This document shows, piece after piece, positions 44,548 to 52,439 of a stretch of DNA of 64,000 bases. The DNA is from Clostridiales bacterium (GTDB lineage Bacteria; Bacillota; Clostridia; Saccharofermentanales; Saccharofermentanaceae), in the NCBI GenBank assembly GCA_017510605.1, contig JAFWMQ010000002.1:124001-188000 (forward strand). Direction: 5' to 3'. Position numbers and translations under genes: made by a program. The stretch's first letter is position 1, and every line of letters starts with the position of its first letter. The notes beneath the pieces were generated by a model. The model was not told the DNA's origin. It saw only the letters and a list, made by a program, of their open reading frames with translations, and made no database searches.

Positions 44548-45441
44548 ATGAAGACGATTAAAGAACTCATAAGAGAGAGCCTTACCGAAGTCGCTGCCAC
44601 AAAGGATATCAGAAGGCAGGACAGCATTAAGCGCGTGTATAAGCAGTTCCCTGAGTTGAAGGATATAGATTATCAGATACTTGAAGTCCGCAACAGCAGG
44701 TTTATTGCCGTTATCGACAACGACGAGAGACTGATCAAGCGCTTTGATATTGCTGAAGAAGAGCTTTACGCCAAGCGCGCCAAGATAATCGCAAGGAATA
44801 ATATCGACCCTGAATTCGATATGGAGAAGTGTCTGTGCGGGAAGTGTAATGATACAGGTTTTTATGTTAACAGCAAAGGCTTCCTGAAAGTATGTCCGTG
44901 CAGAAGCAAAGAACTTGATGATTGCTATGAACACAGTGGAATGGCTGACTATTCTTCTTATAAGATTGAGAATTACAGAGCCGATTATTTAGGTGATGCA
45001 AAGAAACGCGAAAAGACCAGGAGCGAACTTTTAAGATTCATGTCCGGTCAGAATGAAGAAAATGAATCACCTTTATGCATTTTTTCCGCTGCGCCTCAGA
45101 CCGGAAAGACATTTCTTGCCATAGTTGTCTGCAAGACAGCCATTAATCTCGGCAAGAGCGCATACTACGCAAAATGCGAAGATCTGGCATCTATCGGAGC
45201 AGATACATTAGAAGACATCAAGCACATCGATTTCCTTATAATCGATGATTTTGCTGACAGCGTTACGCTCTATAACAACGTTGGCTCAGTTTTGAATTCC
45301 ATTCTGGAGACAAGAGCCGCATCAAAGCTTCCAACAGTGCTCGTTACGCCTTTTCCCGTTGCTGAACTTATTAAGAAGTGCGACATGAGGATCAGCGGCA
45401 AGCTTCAGTCTGCAAAGACGATATCTACGGAAGGCAGGTAA
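44548..45441 (+). CDS. DnaC/DnaI-like helicase loader ATPase
   Basis: 297 residues. The N-terminal region ends in a zinc-type cysteine cluster (CLCGKC at 95-100 and CPC at 116-118) as in DnaI and phage DnaC proteins. An AAA+ domain follows with Walker A APQTGKT (182-188) and Walker B FLIIDDF (229-235). The usual first glycine of the P-loop is Ala181 here. It should deliver DnaB-type helicase to the origin together with the DnaD-domain protein. ATG 44548 follows GGAGATTAAG. The gene starts 1 base after the dnaD-like stop. Confidence 0.87.
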   Translation: MKTIKELIRESLTEVAATKDIRRQDSIKRVYKQFPELKDIDYQILEVRNSRFIAVIDNDERLIKRFDIAEEELYAKRAKIIARNNIDPEFDMEKCLCGKCNDTGFYVNSKGFLKVCPCRSKELDDCYEHSGMADYSSYKIENYRADYLGDAKKREKTRSELLRFMSGQNEENESPLCIFSAAPQTGKTFLAIVVCKTAINLGKSAYYAKCEDLASIGADTLEDIKHIDFLIIDDFADSVTLYNNVGSVLNSILETRAASKLPTVLVTPFPVAELIKKCDMRISGKLQSAKTISTEGR

Positions 45442-45452
45442 GATCACTTCCG

Positions 45453-45854
45453 ATGAAAGTGCGCTGCGGAATCGACATCGTAGATATCACAAGGTTTGTA
45501 AAGAATTTAGAAGACGGCAACACGGCTTTCTTCGAAAAGTGCTTTACGGAAAACGAGATCGCTTATTGCAATTCCTCCAAGGACCTGAAAAAGAAGGCAG
45601 AACGCTTTGCGGCCAGATGGGCTGCAAAGGAAGCCGTCGGCAAGGCTCTTGGCACCGGACTTTTGAGCGAAGGTGTCGGCATGCACGATATAGAAGTGGT
45701 AAAGGATGAGAGAGGCACGCCCGGAATTAAGCTATATGGCGGTGCGCTTTCCCATGCAAATAACATAGGTATGAGTTCTGTTTCGATAAGTCTGTCGCAT
45801 GACGGCGGAATAGCCGGTGCATATTGTGTGATGCTGTTGGAGAAGCCGGAATGA
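45453..45854 (+). CDS. acpS: Holo-[acyl-carrier-protein] synthase
   Basis: Transfers 4'-phosphopantetheine from CoA to acyl carrier protein. 133 residues starting MKVRCGIDIVDITRF, which has the family's G-D-I/V-D Mg site. RWAAKEAVGKALGTGL contains the catalytic Glu and Lys, and ISLSHDGGIAGA is the conserved C-terminal motif. An in-frame upstream frame to 45378 overlaps the loader gene and is unlike the family. The stop overlaps the next start as ATGA. Confidence 0.95.
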   Translation: MKVRCGIDIVDITRFVKNLEDGNTAFFEKCFTENEIAYCNSSKDLKKKAERFAARWAAKEAVGKALGTGLLSEGVGMHDIEVVKDERGTPGIKLYGGALSHANNIGMSSVSISLSHDGGIAGAYCVMLLEKPE

Positions 45855-47107
45855 AAAGGCGCGAAAAACAGGACATCAACAATATTTTCAAGGTTTTCGA
45901 GCGCAAAAAGAAACCTGTAGTGGGTGATGAGATAACACCCAAGACTATCAGGCATGTCGAAAGGCCTATAAAACTTCCTTTTCTTGCTGATCTGGATGAG
46001 GGTAAGGAACAGTACGGAAGTGCTGAAGACATGCAGGATAAATGGGGTCTTTCCGAGAAACAGGCTGTCCTGGGCGGTGTACCGAAGAATAAGATCATCG
46101 GCTTTTTGATCGCTTTCTCTGCGTTGATCCTTCTTATTGTCGGCGTTTTCTATATACTCCCGAGAGTGTTGCCTGACCTTTTCAAAGGAACAAATATCGA
46201 ACTCTTCGTTGAGCCGGTTATCAATCTCGAATATGATGATCCTGATTACAGGGTTGTTATAGACAGTACGGTTGCCCTTATGTCATTGCCGGAACCTGAT
46301 TCCACGAGGATCGCGGAAGTGCTCTATAATGAGCCGGTCAAGTACTTAAGTGACAGCACTGACGGATATTGCAAGATCCAGACACAGGACGGACTTGTAG
46401 GATATGTTAAATCTGTAAGTCTCATTTCCGAGACGGATTCGATCGAGCCTGATACACATAAATACAAACTCATAGTATCCGATCCTTCCAAGAATATCAT
46501 GACGCATGCGAGTAACGGTACTTTGATAAAAAAGGTCATGATGAACACCGTGCTTTATGCGGATATTAAAAGAGAAGGCGTTTATCAGGTTGCTCTCCCT
46601 GGCGGCGATAACGGCTGGATAGGTTCTTCAGGTGTTATCGAGCTTTCACCGAGAGGGATGACGGAAGAGGTCTCGAGCCGTTACTTTGTGAGCTCTGTGC
46701 TGACCTTTGTCAATGCTAAGTATATTGAGAACGGCATGTCTATAGACGGTGCTTCAGTTAATGGAGCGGTATTCGTAAGTGCCGAGATCAACGGCATAGA
46801 GATTCCGAGAACGATGGAAGGACAGTCTCAGGCGGGCGTTGAAGTAATTCCCGAACCCGATGCCGTTACCGGTGATATCATGATTGATCAGATACTTCCG
46901 GGAGACATCCTATTCCTGTCGAGTCCTAAGAGGGCCCCGGGAGATACCGAGATCTATGAGATGGCGGTGTGTACTGATACCGGAACGCTCTTTATGGTGT
47001 CCCCGGCCAGGACGACGGTAAGACTCCGCAATTTCGAAGCCGGTGACGATATCTGCGACAGGATCATTACCATAAGACGTGTTTTCAGCGCCAAGGTAGT
47101 GAACTGA
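45851..47107 (+). CDS. Membrane-anchored SH3b protein with apparently inactive NlpC/P60-like domain
   Basis: 418 residues. An 80-residue cytosolic N-terminus and one helix (82-103) precede two SH3b-like units (about 130-192 and 206-265). The C-terminal domain (about 272-411) aligns with NlpC/P60 peptidases: NGIEIPRTMEGQSQAGVEV matches GIxLPRT..Q...G, and ILPGDILFLSSP matches the LKPGDLVFF segment. The nucleophile position (DCSG in active enzymes) reads SVNG, with Val303, and the His position reads Glu370 in IYEMAVC. The protein may therefore bind, not cut, peptidoglycan peptides. ATG overlaps the acpS stop. Assignment by eye; the dead-enzyme reading is inference. Confidence 0.72.
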   Translation: MKRREKQDINNIFKVFERKKKPVVGDEITPKTIRHVERPIKLPFLADLDEGKEQYGSAEDMQDKWGLSEKQAVLGGVPKNKIIGFLIAFSALILLIVGVFYILPRVLPDLFKGTNIELFVEPVINLEYDDPDYRVVIDSTVALMSLPEPDSTRIAEVLYNEPVKYLSDSTDGYCKIQTQDGLVGYVKSVSLISETDSIEPDTHKYKLIVSDPSKNIMTHASNGTLIKKVMMNTVLYADIKREGVYQVALPGGDNGWIGSSGVIELSPRGMTEEVSSRYFVSSVLTFVNAKYIENGMSIDGASVNGAVFVSAEINGIEIPRTMEGQSQAGVEVIPEPDAVTGDIMIDQILPGDILFLSSPKRAPGDTEIYEMAVCTDTGTLFMVSPARTTVRLRNFEAGDDICDRIITIRRVFSAKVVN

Positions 47108-47127
47108 AAAAGTATTATAAATTCTTG

Positions 47128-47156
47128 TTGCATCCTTAAATCGGTTGTGGTATTAT
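47128..47156 (+). promoter_or_regulatory. Promoter of rpmB
   Basis: TTGCAT (47128-47133), a 17-base spacer and TATTAT (47151-47156), with TGG giving an extended -10. The leader is about 30 bases. Confidence 0.58.
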
Positions 47157-47191
47157 TCTTAGGCATTTGAATTCTAATAGGAGGTGTTTGC

Positions 47192-47389
47192 ATGGCTAAG
47201 TGTGAAGTTTGCGAGAAGGATATGTTCTTCGGCAGAAAGATTAGAATCACGCGTTCACAGATTTCAAGACGCGCGCTTACTACGCAACAGGCTAACGTAC
47301 ACAGAGTTAAGGTTGTTGTTGACGGCACCCCCAAGTCAATGAACGTTTGCACACGTTGCCTTCGTTCAGGCAAGGTAGAAAGAGCGTAA
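47192..47389 (+). CDS. rpmB: Ribosomal protein L28 (bL28), zinc form
   Basis: 65 residues. Four cysteines in two CxxC pairs (MAKCEVCEKD and VCTRCLRSGKV) form the zinc site of C+ bL28 paralogues. The core RKIRITRSQISRRALTTQQANVHRVKV is standard. TAGGAGGTG lies 6 bases before the ATG. A monocistronic unit with its own promoter and terminator. Confidence 0.97.
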   Translation: MAKCEVCEKDMFFGRKIRITRSQISRRALTTQQANVHRVKVVVDGTPKSMNVCTRCLRSGKVERA

Positions 47390-47420
47390 GATCTACTGTT
47401 TTATTGCAATACAGATTCAG

Positions 47421-47447
47421 AACCGAGGTCTAAAGCCTCGGTTTTTT
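47421..47447 (+). terminator. Rho-independent terminator after rpmB
   Basis: AACCGAGG (47421-47428) with CCTCGGTT (47436-47443), a 7-base loop and a run of T. Confidence 0.9.
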
Positions 47448-47448
47448 C

Positions 47449-47477
47449 TTGTTTTCAGAAACAAAACATATTACTAT
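47449..47477 (+). promoter_or_regulatory. Candidate promoter for a leaderless acyltransferase mRNA
   Basis: TTGTTT (47449-47454), a 17-base spacer and TACTAT (47472-47477). Transcription would start at about 47484-47485, the first base of the ATG. Confidence 0.4.
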
Positions 47478-47484
47478 TTCATAT

Positions 47485-48501
47485 ATGAGCAAAGAAGATA
47501 CCAAATTCCTAAAAGGCATTGCCATTATTTTGCTGTTATATCACCATGATCCGTTTTATTCGGATTATGGTTTTTTTCTCCAATCCGGAGCAAGGGTCTG
47601 TGTTTGGTTATTCATCTTTATTTCCGCATATGGTTTTACCCTTCAGATGAAGGAGGGATATGAGAAGAAACCGGTGCGTTTTGTAATAAAACGAATTCTT
47701 CTGCTCTATGCACAGATGTGGTTTTTCTATTTGTTTAATCTTACTATGAGCATTATCTGGGATCCCGGTCTCATAGGATATTTCAAATCTTCTGTCTTCA
47801 ATCTGCCGATAGACATGCTTGGTCTTTACAACCTTTTCGGGAAGCCTGAGATAGCATCCTACTGGTATCTGAATTTTCTTATCGTTGTAATAGCGGTTTT
47901 CCCGCTGCTTTATTATTTGGCAAAATGGACTTCCTGGTTCAGTATTCCGATCGTTATCCTGGTGACACAGCTCTGTCCGTATAAAATGACTTTTGTTCAC
48001 GGCGGACAGCTGAATTATTACCTGTTAATGGTTATGGTCGGTATCCTGTTTGCACAATACAACGTAATAGACCGGTTGAAAAAGATCAGGCAGAATAAGG
48101 ATTTTTTAATAGTAACGCTTTCAACGGTCCTGATCTCAGTCTTGCTGGTAGTAAGGTATATATTGCTGCCGTTTATCGAAGAAAAATGGTATCTGGGCAT
48201 CGGTCCTGTTTCAACCGTGATCGCGCTGAATATTATTATTCTGGTCTGCTTTTATCGAAAAGAAGGCAAGATAAATGTCGTGATGAAAAAGCTTGGGGAT
48301 CACTCAGGCAACATCTTCTATATACATTGGTTCTTTTATAACTATCTGCGCATTGTACTGAAGATCAATAACGGGATACTGTGTTTTCTGTTATGCATGG
48401 CCTACTGTCTTTTGATCTCCTGGTTTGTCGAATTCGTCAAAAAGAAGACCGGATACAATGAACGGGTTCGAAAAGGTCTTAAACTGATGTTAAGAGAATA
48501 A
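47485..48501 (+). CDS. Acyltransferase 3 family membrane protein
   Basis: 338 residues with about ten hydrophobic helices. The N-terminus KEDTKFLKGIAIILLLYHHDPF carries the family's His pair after the first helix, and VCVWLFIFISAYGFTLQM follows, as in OafA/NolL-type enzymes that O-acetylate or succinylate sugars of surface polysaccharides. No SGNH domain is fused. The start ATG has no Shine-Dalgarno sequence; a promoter-like element ends 7 bases upstream, so a leaderless mRNA is possible. The gene is isolated between two terminators. Confidence 0.82.
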   Translation: MSKEDTKFLKGIAIILLLYHHDPFYSDYGFFLQSGARVCVWLFIFISAYGFTLQMKEGYEKKPVRFVIKRILLLYAQMWFFYLFNLTMSIIWDPGLIGYFKSSVFNLPIDMLGLYNLFGKPEIASYWYLNFLIVVIAVFPLLYYLAKWTSWFSIPIVILVTQLCPYKMTFVHGGQLNYYLLMVMVGILFAQYNVIDRLKKIRQNKDFLIVTLSTVLISVLLVVRYILLPFIEEKWYLGIGPVSTVIALNIIILVCFYRKEGKINVVMKKLGDHSGNIFYIHWFFYNYLRIVLKINNGILCFLLCMAYCLLISWFVEFVKKKTGYNERVRKGLKLMLRE

Positions 48502-48506
48502 TAAAA

Positions 48507-48537
48507 GGGGTGTCATTTTGAGACACCCCGTATTTTT
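48507..48537. terminator. Bidirectional terminator between the acyltransferase gene and serS
   Basis: GGGGTGTC (48507-48514) with GACACCCC (48522-48529) and a 7-base loop. ATTTTT follows on the plus strand and TTTTATT on the minus strand, so both convergent genes can end here. Confidence 0.9.
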
Positions 48538-48556
48538 GTCCGGTTATAAAGAAATA

Positions 48557-49843
48557 TTACTTTGGAACCTCGATCAGGGACTTGCCGCCCATGTAAGGTC
48601 TCAATGCTTCAGGGATCCTGATCGAACCGTCTTCGTTAAGGTTATTCTCAAGGAAAGCGATCAGCATTCTCGGAGGAGCAACACAGGTGTTGTTCAGTGT
48701 ATGGGCGAGATATGTACCCTCTGGACCTCTGATCCTGATCTTAAGACGTCTTGCCTGTGCATCGCCGAGATTAGAGCAGGAACCGACTTCGAAATATTTC
48801 TTCTGTCTGGGAGACCATGCTTCAACGTCACAGGACTTAACCTTGAGGTCAGCCAGATCACCTGAGCAGCATTCAAGTGTTCTTACCGGAATGTCAAGTG
48901 AACGGAAGTAATCAACGGTATTCTGCCAGAGCTTGTCATACCACATCTTGGAATCTTCAGGCTTGCAGACTACGATCATCTCCTGCTTCTCGAACTGGTG
49001 GATCCTGTAAACGCCTCTTTCCTCGATTCCGTGAGCACCGACTTCCTTACGGAAGCAGGGTGAATAGGAGGTGAGAGTCTGGGGCATCTTGTCCTCGTCT
49101 GTGATCGTGTCGATGAACTTGCCGATCATGGAGTGCTCGGAAGTACCGATGAGATAGAGGTCTTCACCTTCGATCTTGTACATCATGTTTTCCATCTCTG
49201 CAAAGCTCATAACGCCGGTAACAACGGAAGATCTGATCATATAAGGCGGAATATAGTAAGTAAAACCGCGGTCGATCATGAAGTCGCGAGCGTAGGAAAG
49301 GCAAGCGGAATGTAGTCTTGCAATATCGCCCTTGAGATAATAGAAGCCATTGCCGGATGTCTCTCTAGCCTGATCAAGCTCGATTCCGTCAAGCTTTTCC
49401 ATGATATCAACGTGATAGGGGACCTCGAATTCAGGAACGAAAGGCTCACCGAACTTCTCGATCTCAACATTCTCTGAATCGTCTTTGCCGATCGGAACGG
49501 AAGGATCGATAATGTTAGGGATAACGAGCATGATCTTTCTGATCTCTTCTTCAAGAACTGTCTCTTTGTTAGAGAGAGCCTCAAGCTCTTCGGCCATATC
49601 GGTGACCTGCTTCTTGATCTCTTCAGCCTCTTCCTTCTTGCCCTGTCCCATAAGAGCGCCGATCTGTTTACTGACCTTATTACGGTTAGCTCTTAAAGCT
49701 TCAGCTCGGGTCTTGCTCTCGCGGAACTCCTTATCAAGTTCGATTACCTTATCAACCAGGGGAAGTTTCTCATCCTGGAACTTGTTCTTGATGTTCTGCT
49801 TTACGATGTCGGGATTGGTGCGTAAGAATTTAATGTCAAGCAT
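48557..49843 (-). CDS. serS: Seryl-tRNA synthetase
   Basis: 428 residues. Class II synthetase charging tRNA-Ser (and tRNA-Sec). The N-terminal long coiled-coil arm is evident (residues about 30-100: RESKTRAEALRANRNKVSKQIGALM and onward). Motif 2 is SYSPCFRKEVGAHGIEERGVYRIHQFEK and motif 3 is NNTCVAPPRMLIAFLENN. GAGGTG precedes the start. No T-box leader: only 58 bases separate it from the upstream gene in the same direction, so it is probably co-transcribed with the DUF4015-type gene. Confidence 0.96.
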   Translation of the reverse strand: MLDIKFLRTNPDIVKQNIKNKFQDEKLPLVDKVIELDKEFRESKTRAEALRANRNKVSKQIGALMGQGKKEEAEEIKKQVTDMAEELEALSNKETVLEEEIRKIMLVIPNIIDPSVPIGKDDSENVEIEKFGEPFVPEFEVPYHVDIMEKLDGIELDQARETSGNGFYYLKGDIARLHSACLSYARDFMIDRGFTYYIPPYMIRSSVVTGVMSFAEMENMMYKIEGEDLYLIGTSEHSMIGKFIDTITDEDKMPQTLTSYSPCFRKEVGAHGIEERGVYRIHQFEKQEMIVVCKPEDSKMWYDKLWQNTVDYFRSLDIPVRTLECCSGDLADLKVKSCDVEAWSPRQKKYFEVGSCSNLGDAQARRLKIRIRGPEGTYLAHTLNNTCVAPPRMLIAFLENNLNEDGSIRIPEALRPYMGGKSLIEVPK

Positions 49844-49901
49844 ATTGTTGTCACCTCATATTTATATAACCTTTTTATTTTATTATTAGATCACTCAGGT
49901 T

Positions 49902-51194
49902 TCAATCTGTCTCGACTGACATATCGCCGTCATAAGAGCCTGAAGGGTATTTGCACGCAGGATCCCAGAGGATAAATTCCTGGATCCCGAGATCATGAAT
50001 GGCCTTGATCTGCGAGTTGATCTCCCTGTAGCCGTATTCTATATAGTTGCCCTTACCGATATAGGAAGCGGTAAATGCCTGGAGGTATGGCCTAACTGCC
50101 GTAAATCCGGGCTGCTTATATATCGTCTGGCATTCATGAAGAACGCTGTAAACAATAAGATAAGGCTGTTTGTCCGGGTAATCGAAAATATGTCCTCCGA
50201 GCATTGTTCCCAAAGCATAGTGGGACGGATAGACCATCGGGCAGCACGAATCAATACCGGTCATTCCCAAAGTCTCGAAGTTCTGACCGATTATCTTCGC
50301 ATCGCCTTCAGACGTTAATACAATACCGAAGATATCTGCTGATACCGGAATACCATAAGTGTCCTGAATCCTGATCCTGGCTTCCTGGAGAAATCTGTTG
50401 ACCGCTTCAGCCTTTTCGGGGTACTGGCCTTCTTCTCCGAAGTAGGGCTTAACCTTGTTTTTCGTTGCTCCTGCAGGGAATCTTACATAGTCGAACTGGA
50501 TTTCATCGACACCGTGTTCCGCGGCTTCGATCCCGATCTCTATCAGATAATCCCAGTTTTCTGTACAGTACGGACTCAAGAAGGGTTTGTTGCCTTCGTT
50601 GCTGAACTGGACGACATTCCCGTCAGCATCCTGGATGGCTCTGTCAGGGAAGTGCTGGGCTGCGACCTGATCGTTAAAGGATACGATTCTTCCTATTACC
50701 CTGATGTTGTTATCGTGACACTTTTCGATAACTGCATCAAGATCGTATGCATCCCATACATAACCAATCTCTTTTGCAGTGGGAACTTTAGACATGTAGG
50801 GAAGACCATATTCATTCTTAAGATCTATAACTATGGTATTAAGTTCACTGTGGTTGCAGAGATCGATGGCTTTATTAAGTGCTGAGCCCGATCCTATATA
50901 AAGTCCTTTTACTTCGAAATGTTCAGGGATCTTGACCTCATTCTCAGGAAGTTCGGGAAGTTCGCGCCAGTAACTTTCTGCAAGCGGTGTGGCTTCGAGC
51001 TGTTCTGTATGATATACGACCTTCTCGGTATAGGTTGCTTCGGTAGAGACCAGTGTTGCAAGGACCGTGGTACTGGAGGAAGCCTCAGTTGTTTTTGCAA
51101 ACCGGATGATCCTTGTGATCCCCAGCGTGACCAGCACTACAGCAAAGATAGCAGATATGGATAAAAGGATCGTATTGATCCTTTTGAGCTTCAT
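49902..51194 (-). CDS. DUF4015-type putative glycoside hydrolase, membrane-anchored
   Basis: 430 residues from the start at 51194, which follows the predicted promoter by about 48 bases; in-frame starts at 51242 and 51302 would lie at or before the mRNA start. One N-terminal helix (INTILLSISAIFAVVLVTLGITRII) anchors an outer TIM-barrel-like domain. Strand motifs are VKGLYIGSGSALNKAIDLCNHSELNTIVIDLKNEYG, IRVIGRIVSFND, HGVDEIQFDYVRFPAG, VSADIFG and DSCCPMVYPSHY, characteristic of the DUF4015 putative glycosyl hydrolase family. The conserved acidic residues in IDLKNEYG and QFDYVRFP are candidate catalytic ones. Substrate unknown; a wall or capsular glycan is likely. Confidence 0.82.
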   Translation of the reverse strand: MKLKRINTILLSISAIFAVVLVTLGITRIIRFAKTTEASSSTTVLATLVSTEATYTEKVVYHTEQLEATPLAESYWRELPELPENEVKIPEHFEVKGLYIGSGSALNKAIDLCNHSELNTIVIDLKNEYGLPYMSKVPTAKEIGYVWDAYDLDAVIEKCHDNNIRVIGRIVSFNDQVAAQHFPDRAIQDADGNVVQFSNEGNKPFLSPYCTENWDYLIEIGIEAAEHGVDEIQFDYVRFPAGATKNKVKPYFGEEGQYPEKAEAVNRFLQEARIRIQDTYGIPVSADIFGIVLTSEGDAKIIGQNFETLGMTGIDSCCPMVYPSHYALGTMLGGHIFDYPDKQPYLIVYSVLHECQTIYKQPGFTAVRPYLQAFTASYIGKGNYIEYGYREINSQIKAIHDLGIQEFILWDPACKYPSGSYDGDMSVETD

Positions 51195-51248
51195 AATCTC
51201 AATACTTATATTTTTTTCATTTATATTATTGTTATTCAGCATAGAGTA

Positions 51249-51277
51249 ATTATACAGACCTGTCTGAAAAAGAACAA
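51249..51277 (-). promoter_or_regulatory. Promoter of the DUF4015-type gene and serS
   Basis: On the minus strand, TTGTTC (51277-51272), a 17-base spacer and TATAAT (51254-51249). Confidence 0.6.
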
Positions 51278-51316
51278 ATGAGGGTGCCTTCCGTATGCGC
51301 AAAGTGAACTGACCTG

Positions 51317-51325
51317 TGATAAAAT
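51317..51325 (+). promoter_or_regulatory. Extended -10 candidate for the Nudix-yigZ-htrA unit
   Basis: TGA followed by TAAAAT (51320-51325), the same element as at 8275. TATAAA at 51331-51336 is an alternative -10. Confidence 0.4.
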
Positions 51326-51364
51326 TGTGTTATAAATTATTGACTTTTAAAGAGTTGGCTGGCT

Positions 51365-51790
51365 ATGATCGTTCGTAATTGTTCAGGTGGAATCGTATTT
51401 ACCGGAGACAAGGTCCTTATTGTTTGTAATGACAAGCAGGAGTGGGGTTTCCCGAAGGGTGCTGTCAAGACTGACAGTAATCTATCTCTGTCAGAATTTG
51501 CAAAAGGAAGGGTCAAGACCGAGACTGATGTTGATGCAAGAGTCATAGCTCCGTGCGGCAAGACGAATTACGAGTATTACTCGATATCCAGAAGGAAGCC
51601 TGTCCATAATAATATCTCCTGGTTTGTTATGGATACTGCGAGCGAGAATTGCCGGGCTTTTCCCGAATCAGGGACTGTAGACTGCAAGTTTGTCGAGGTC
51701 GCTTTGGCTCTTAATGAGATCACATACAGCCAGGATAAATCTCTCCTCATGATGGCATATCAGAAATACAGGGAGAGCGTAAAGGGTTGA
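51365..51790 (+). CDS. Nudix-fold protein with degenerate Nudix box
   Basis: 141 residues. The fold is recognisable from NCSGGIVFTGDKVLIVCNDKQEWGFPKGAV, the classic opening of Nudix hydrolases of the MutT/Ap4A type, and from a later WFVMD strand. The catalytic box should read G-x5-E-x7-REVxEExG. It reads GAVKTDSNLSLSEFAKGRVKTETD, so the REVKEETG helix has become GRVKTETD. Arg and at least two metal-binding Glu are lost and only one Glu is in register. It is probably inactive or altered in catalysis and may bind a nucleotide as a sensor. Its stop overlaps the first start candidate of the YigZ gene. Confidence 0.72.
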   Translation: MIVRNCSGGIVFTGDKVLIVCNDKQEWGFPKGAVKTDSNLSLSEFAKGRVKTETDVDARVIAPCGKTNYEYYSISRRKPVHNNISWFVMDTASENCRAFPESGTVDCKFVEVALALNEITYSQDKSLLMMAYQKYRESVKG

Positions 51791-51792
51791 GT

Positions 51793-52431
51793 TTGAACAT
51801 TACACTGAGCAAAACCGGTGACTCGAAGATCGAAGTAAAGAAATCGGTCTTTATCGGCAGGAGTTTTCACATAACATCACCTGAAGAAGCTGCGTTTTTT
51901 CTTGCAGAGGAAAGGAAGAAGTATCCGGATGCAAGGCATCTTTGTTATGCATGGGTAACCGGAGGAGAGGCCGCAAGACAGAAATCAAGTGATGACGGCG
52001 AACCCCAGGGAACAGCGGGACAGCCTTTGATGGAACTTCTCACTTCTAACGGATTTACAGATTCCCTTGTTTGCGTGACCAGATATTTCGGAGGTACGCT
52101 TCTGGGTAAGGGCGGTCTTAAGAGAGCCTATACAGACAGCGGAAGACTCGCATTGGAGAATGGTGAACCGGTAGTCCTTATTCCGGCATTGAAATGGAGT
52201 GAATGCTGTTCGTATCCTGTTTTCGAGATGTTGTCACGCCGCGCAGGACAATCCGGCTGGTCTGTCGAAAATATCAATTACGGGCAGGATGTTTCTTTTG
52301 ATATTATTATTCCCGAGGAAAACAGGGATGACCTCATAAGGTATTGTCTTGATATTTCCGGCGGAGCGCTCGTGCTGAAAGAACCGGCAAATGTCCTTAT
52401 GACAGGTGATGTGAGTTCAAAGTTGAGGTAA
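51793..52431 (+). CDS. YigZ/IMPACT-family protein
   Basis: 212 residues. The N-terminal UPF0029 domain has KSVFIGRSFHI, YAWVTGG, SSDDGEPQGTAGQPL and VCVTRYFGGTLLGKGGL, the family hallmarks; the C-terminal DUF1949-like domain follows. IMPACT relatives in eukaryotes regulate translation; the bacterial function is unclear. TTG 51793 with AAAGGG six bases upstream fits better than TTG 51787. It overlaps or abuts the Nudix gene and is followed by htrA after 8 bases. Confidence 0.9.
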   Translation: MNITLSKTGDSKIEVKKSVFIGRSFHITSPEEAAFFLAEERKKYPDARHLCYAWVTGGEAARQKSSDDGEPQGTAGQPLMELLTSNGFTDSLVCVTRYFGGTLLGKGGLKRAYTDSGRLALENGEPVVLIPALKWSECCSYPVFEMLSRRAGQSGWSVENINYGQDVSFDIIIPEENRDDLIRYCLDISGGALVLKEPANVLMTGDVSSKLR

Positions 52432-52439
52432 TCGGATAA

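Noticed and set aside
49844..49901. T-box leader upstream of serS
   Set aside because: The gap is 58 bases with no specifier stem or terminator; too short for a T-box.
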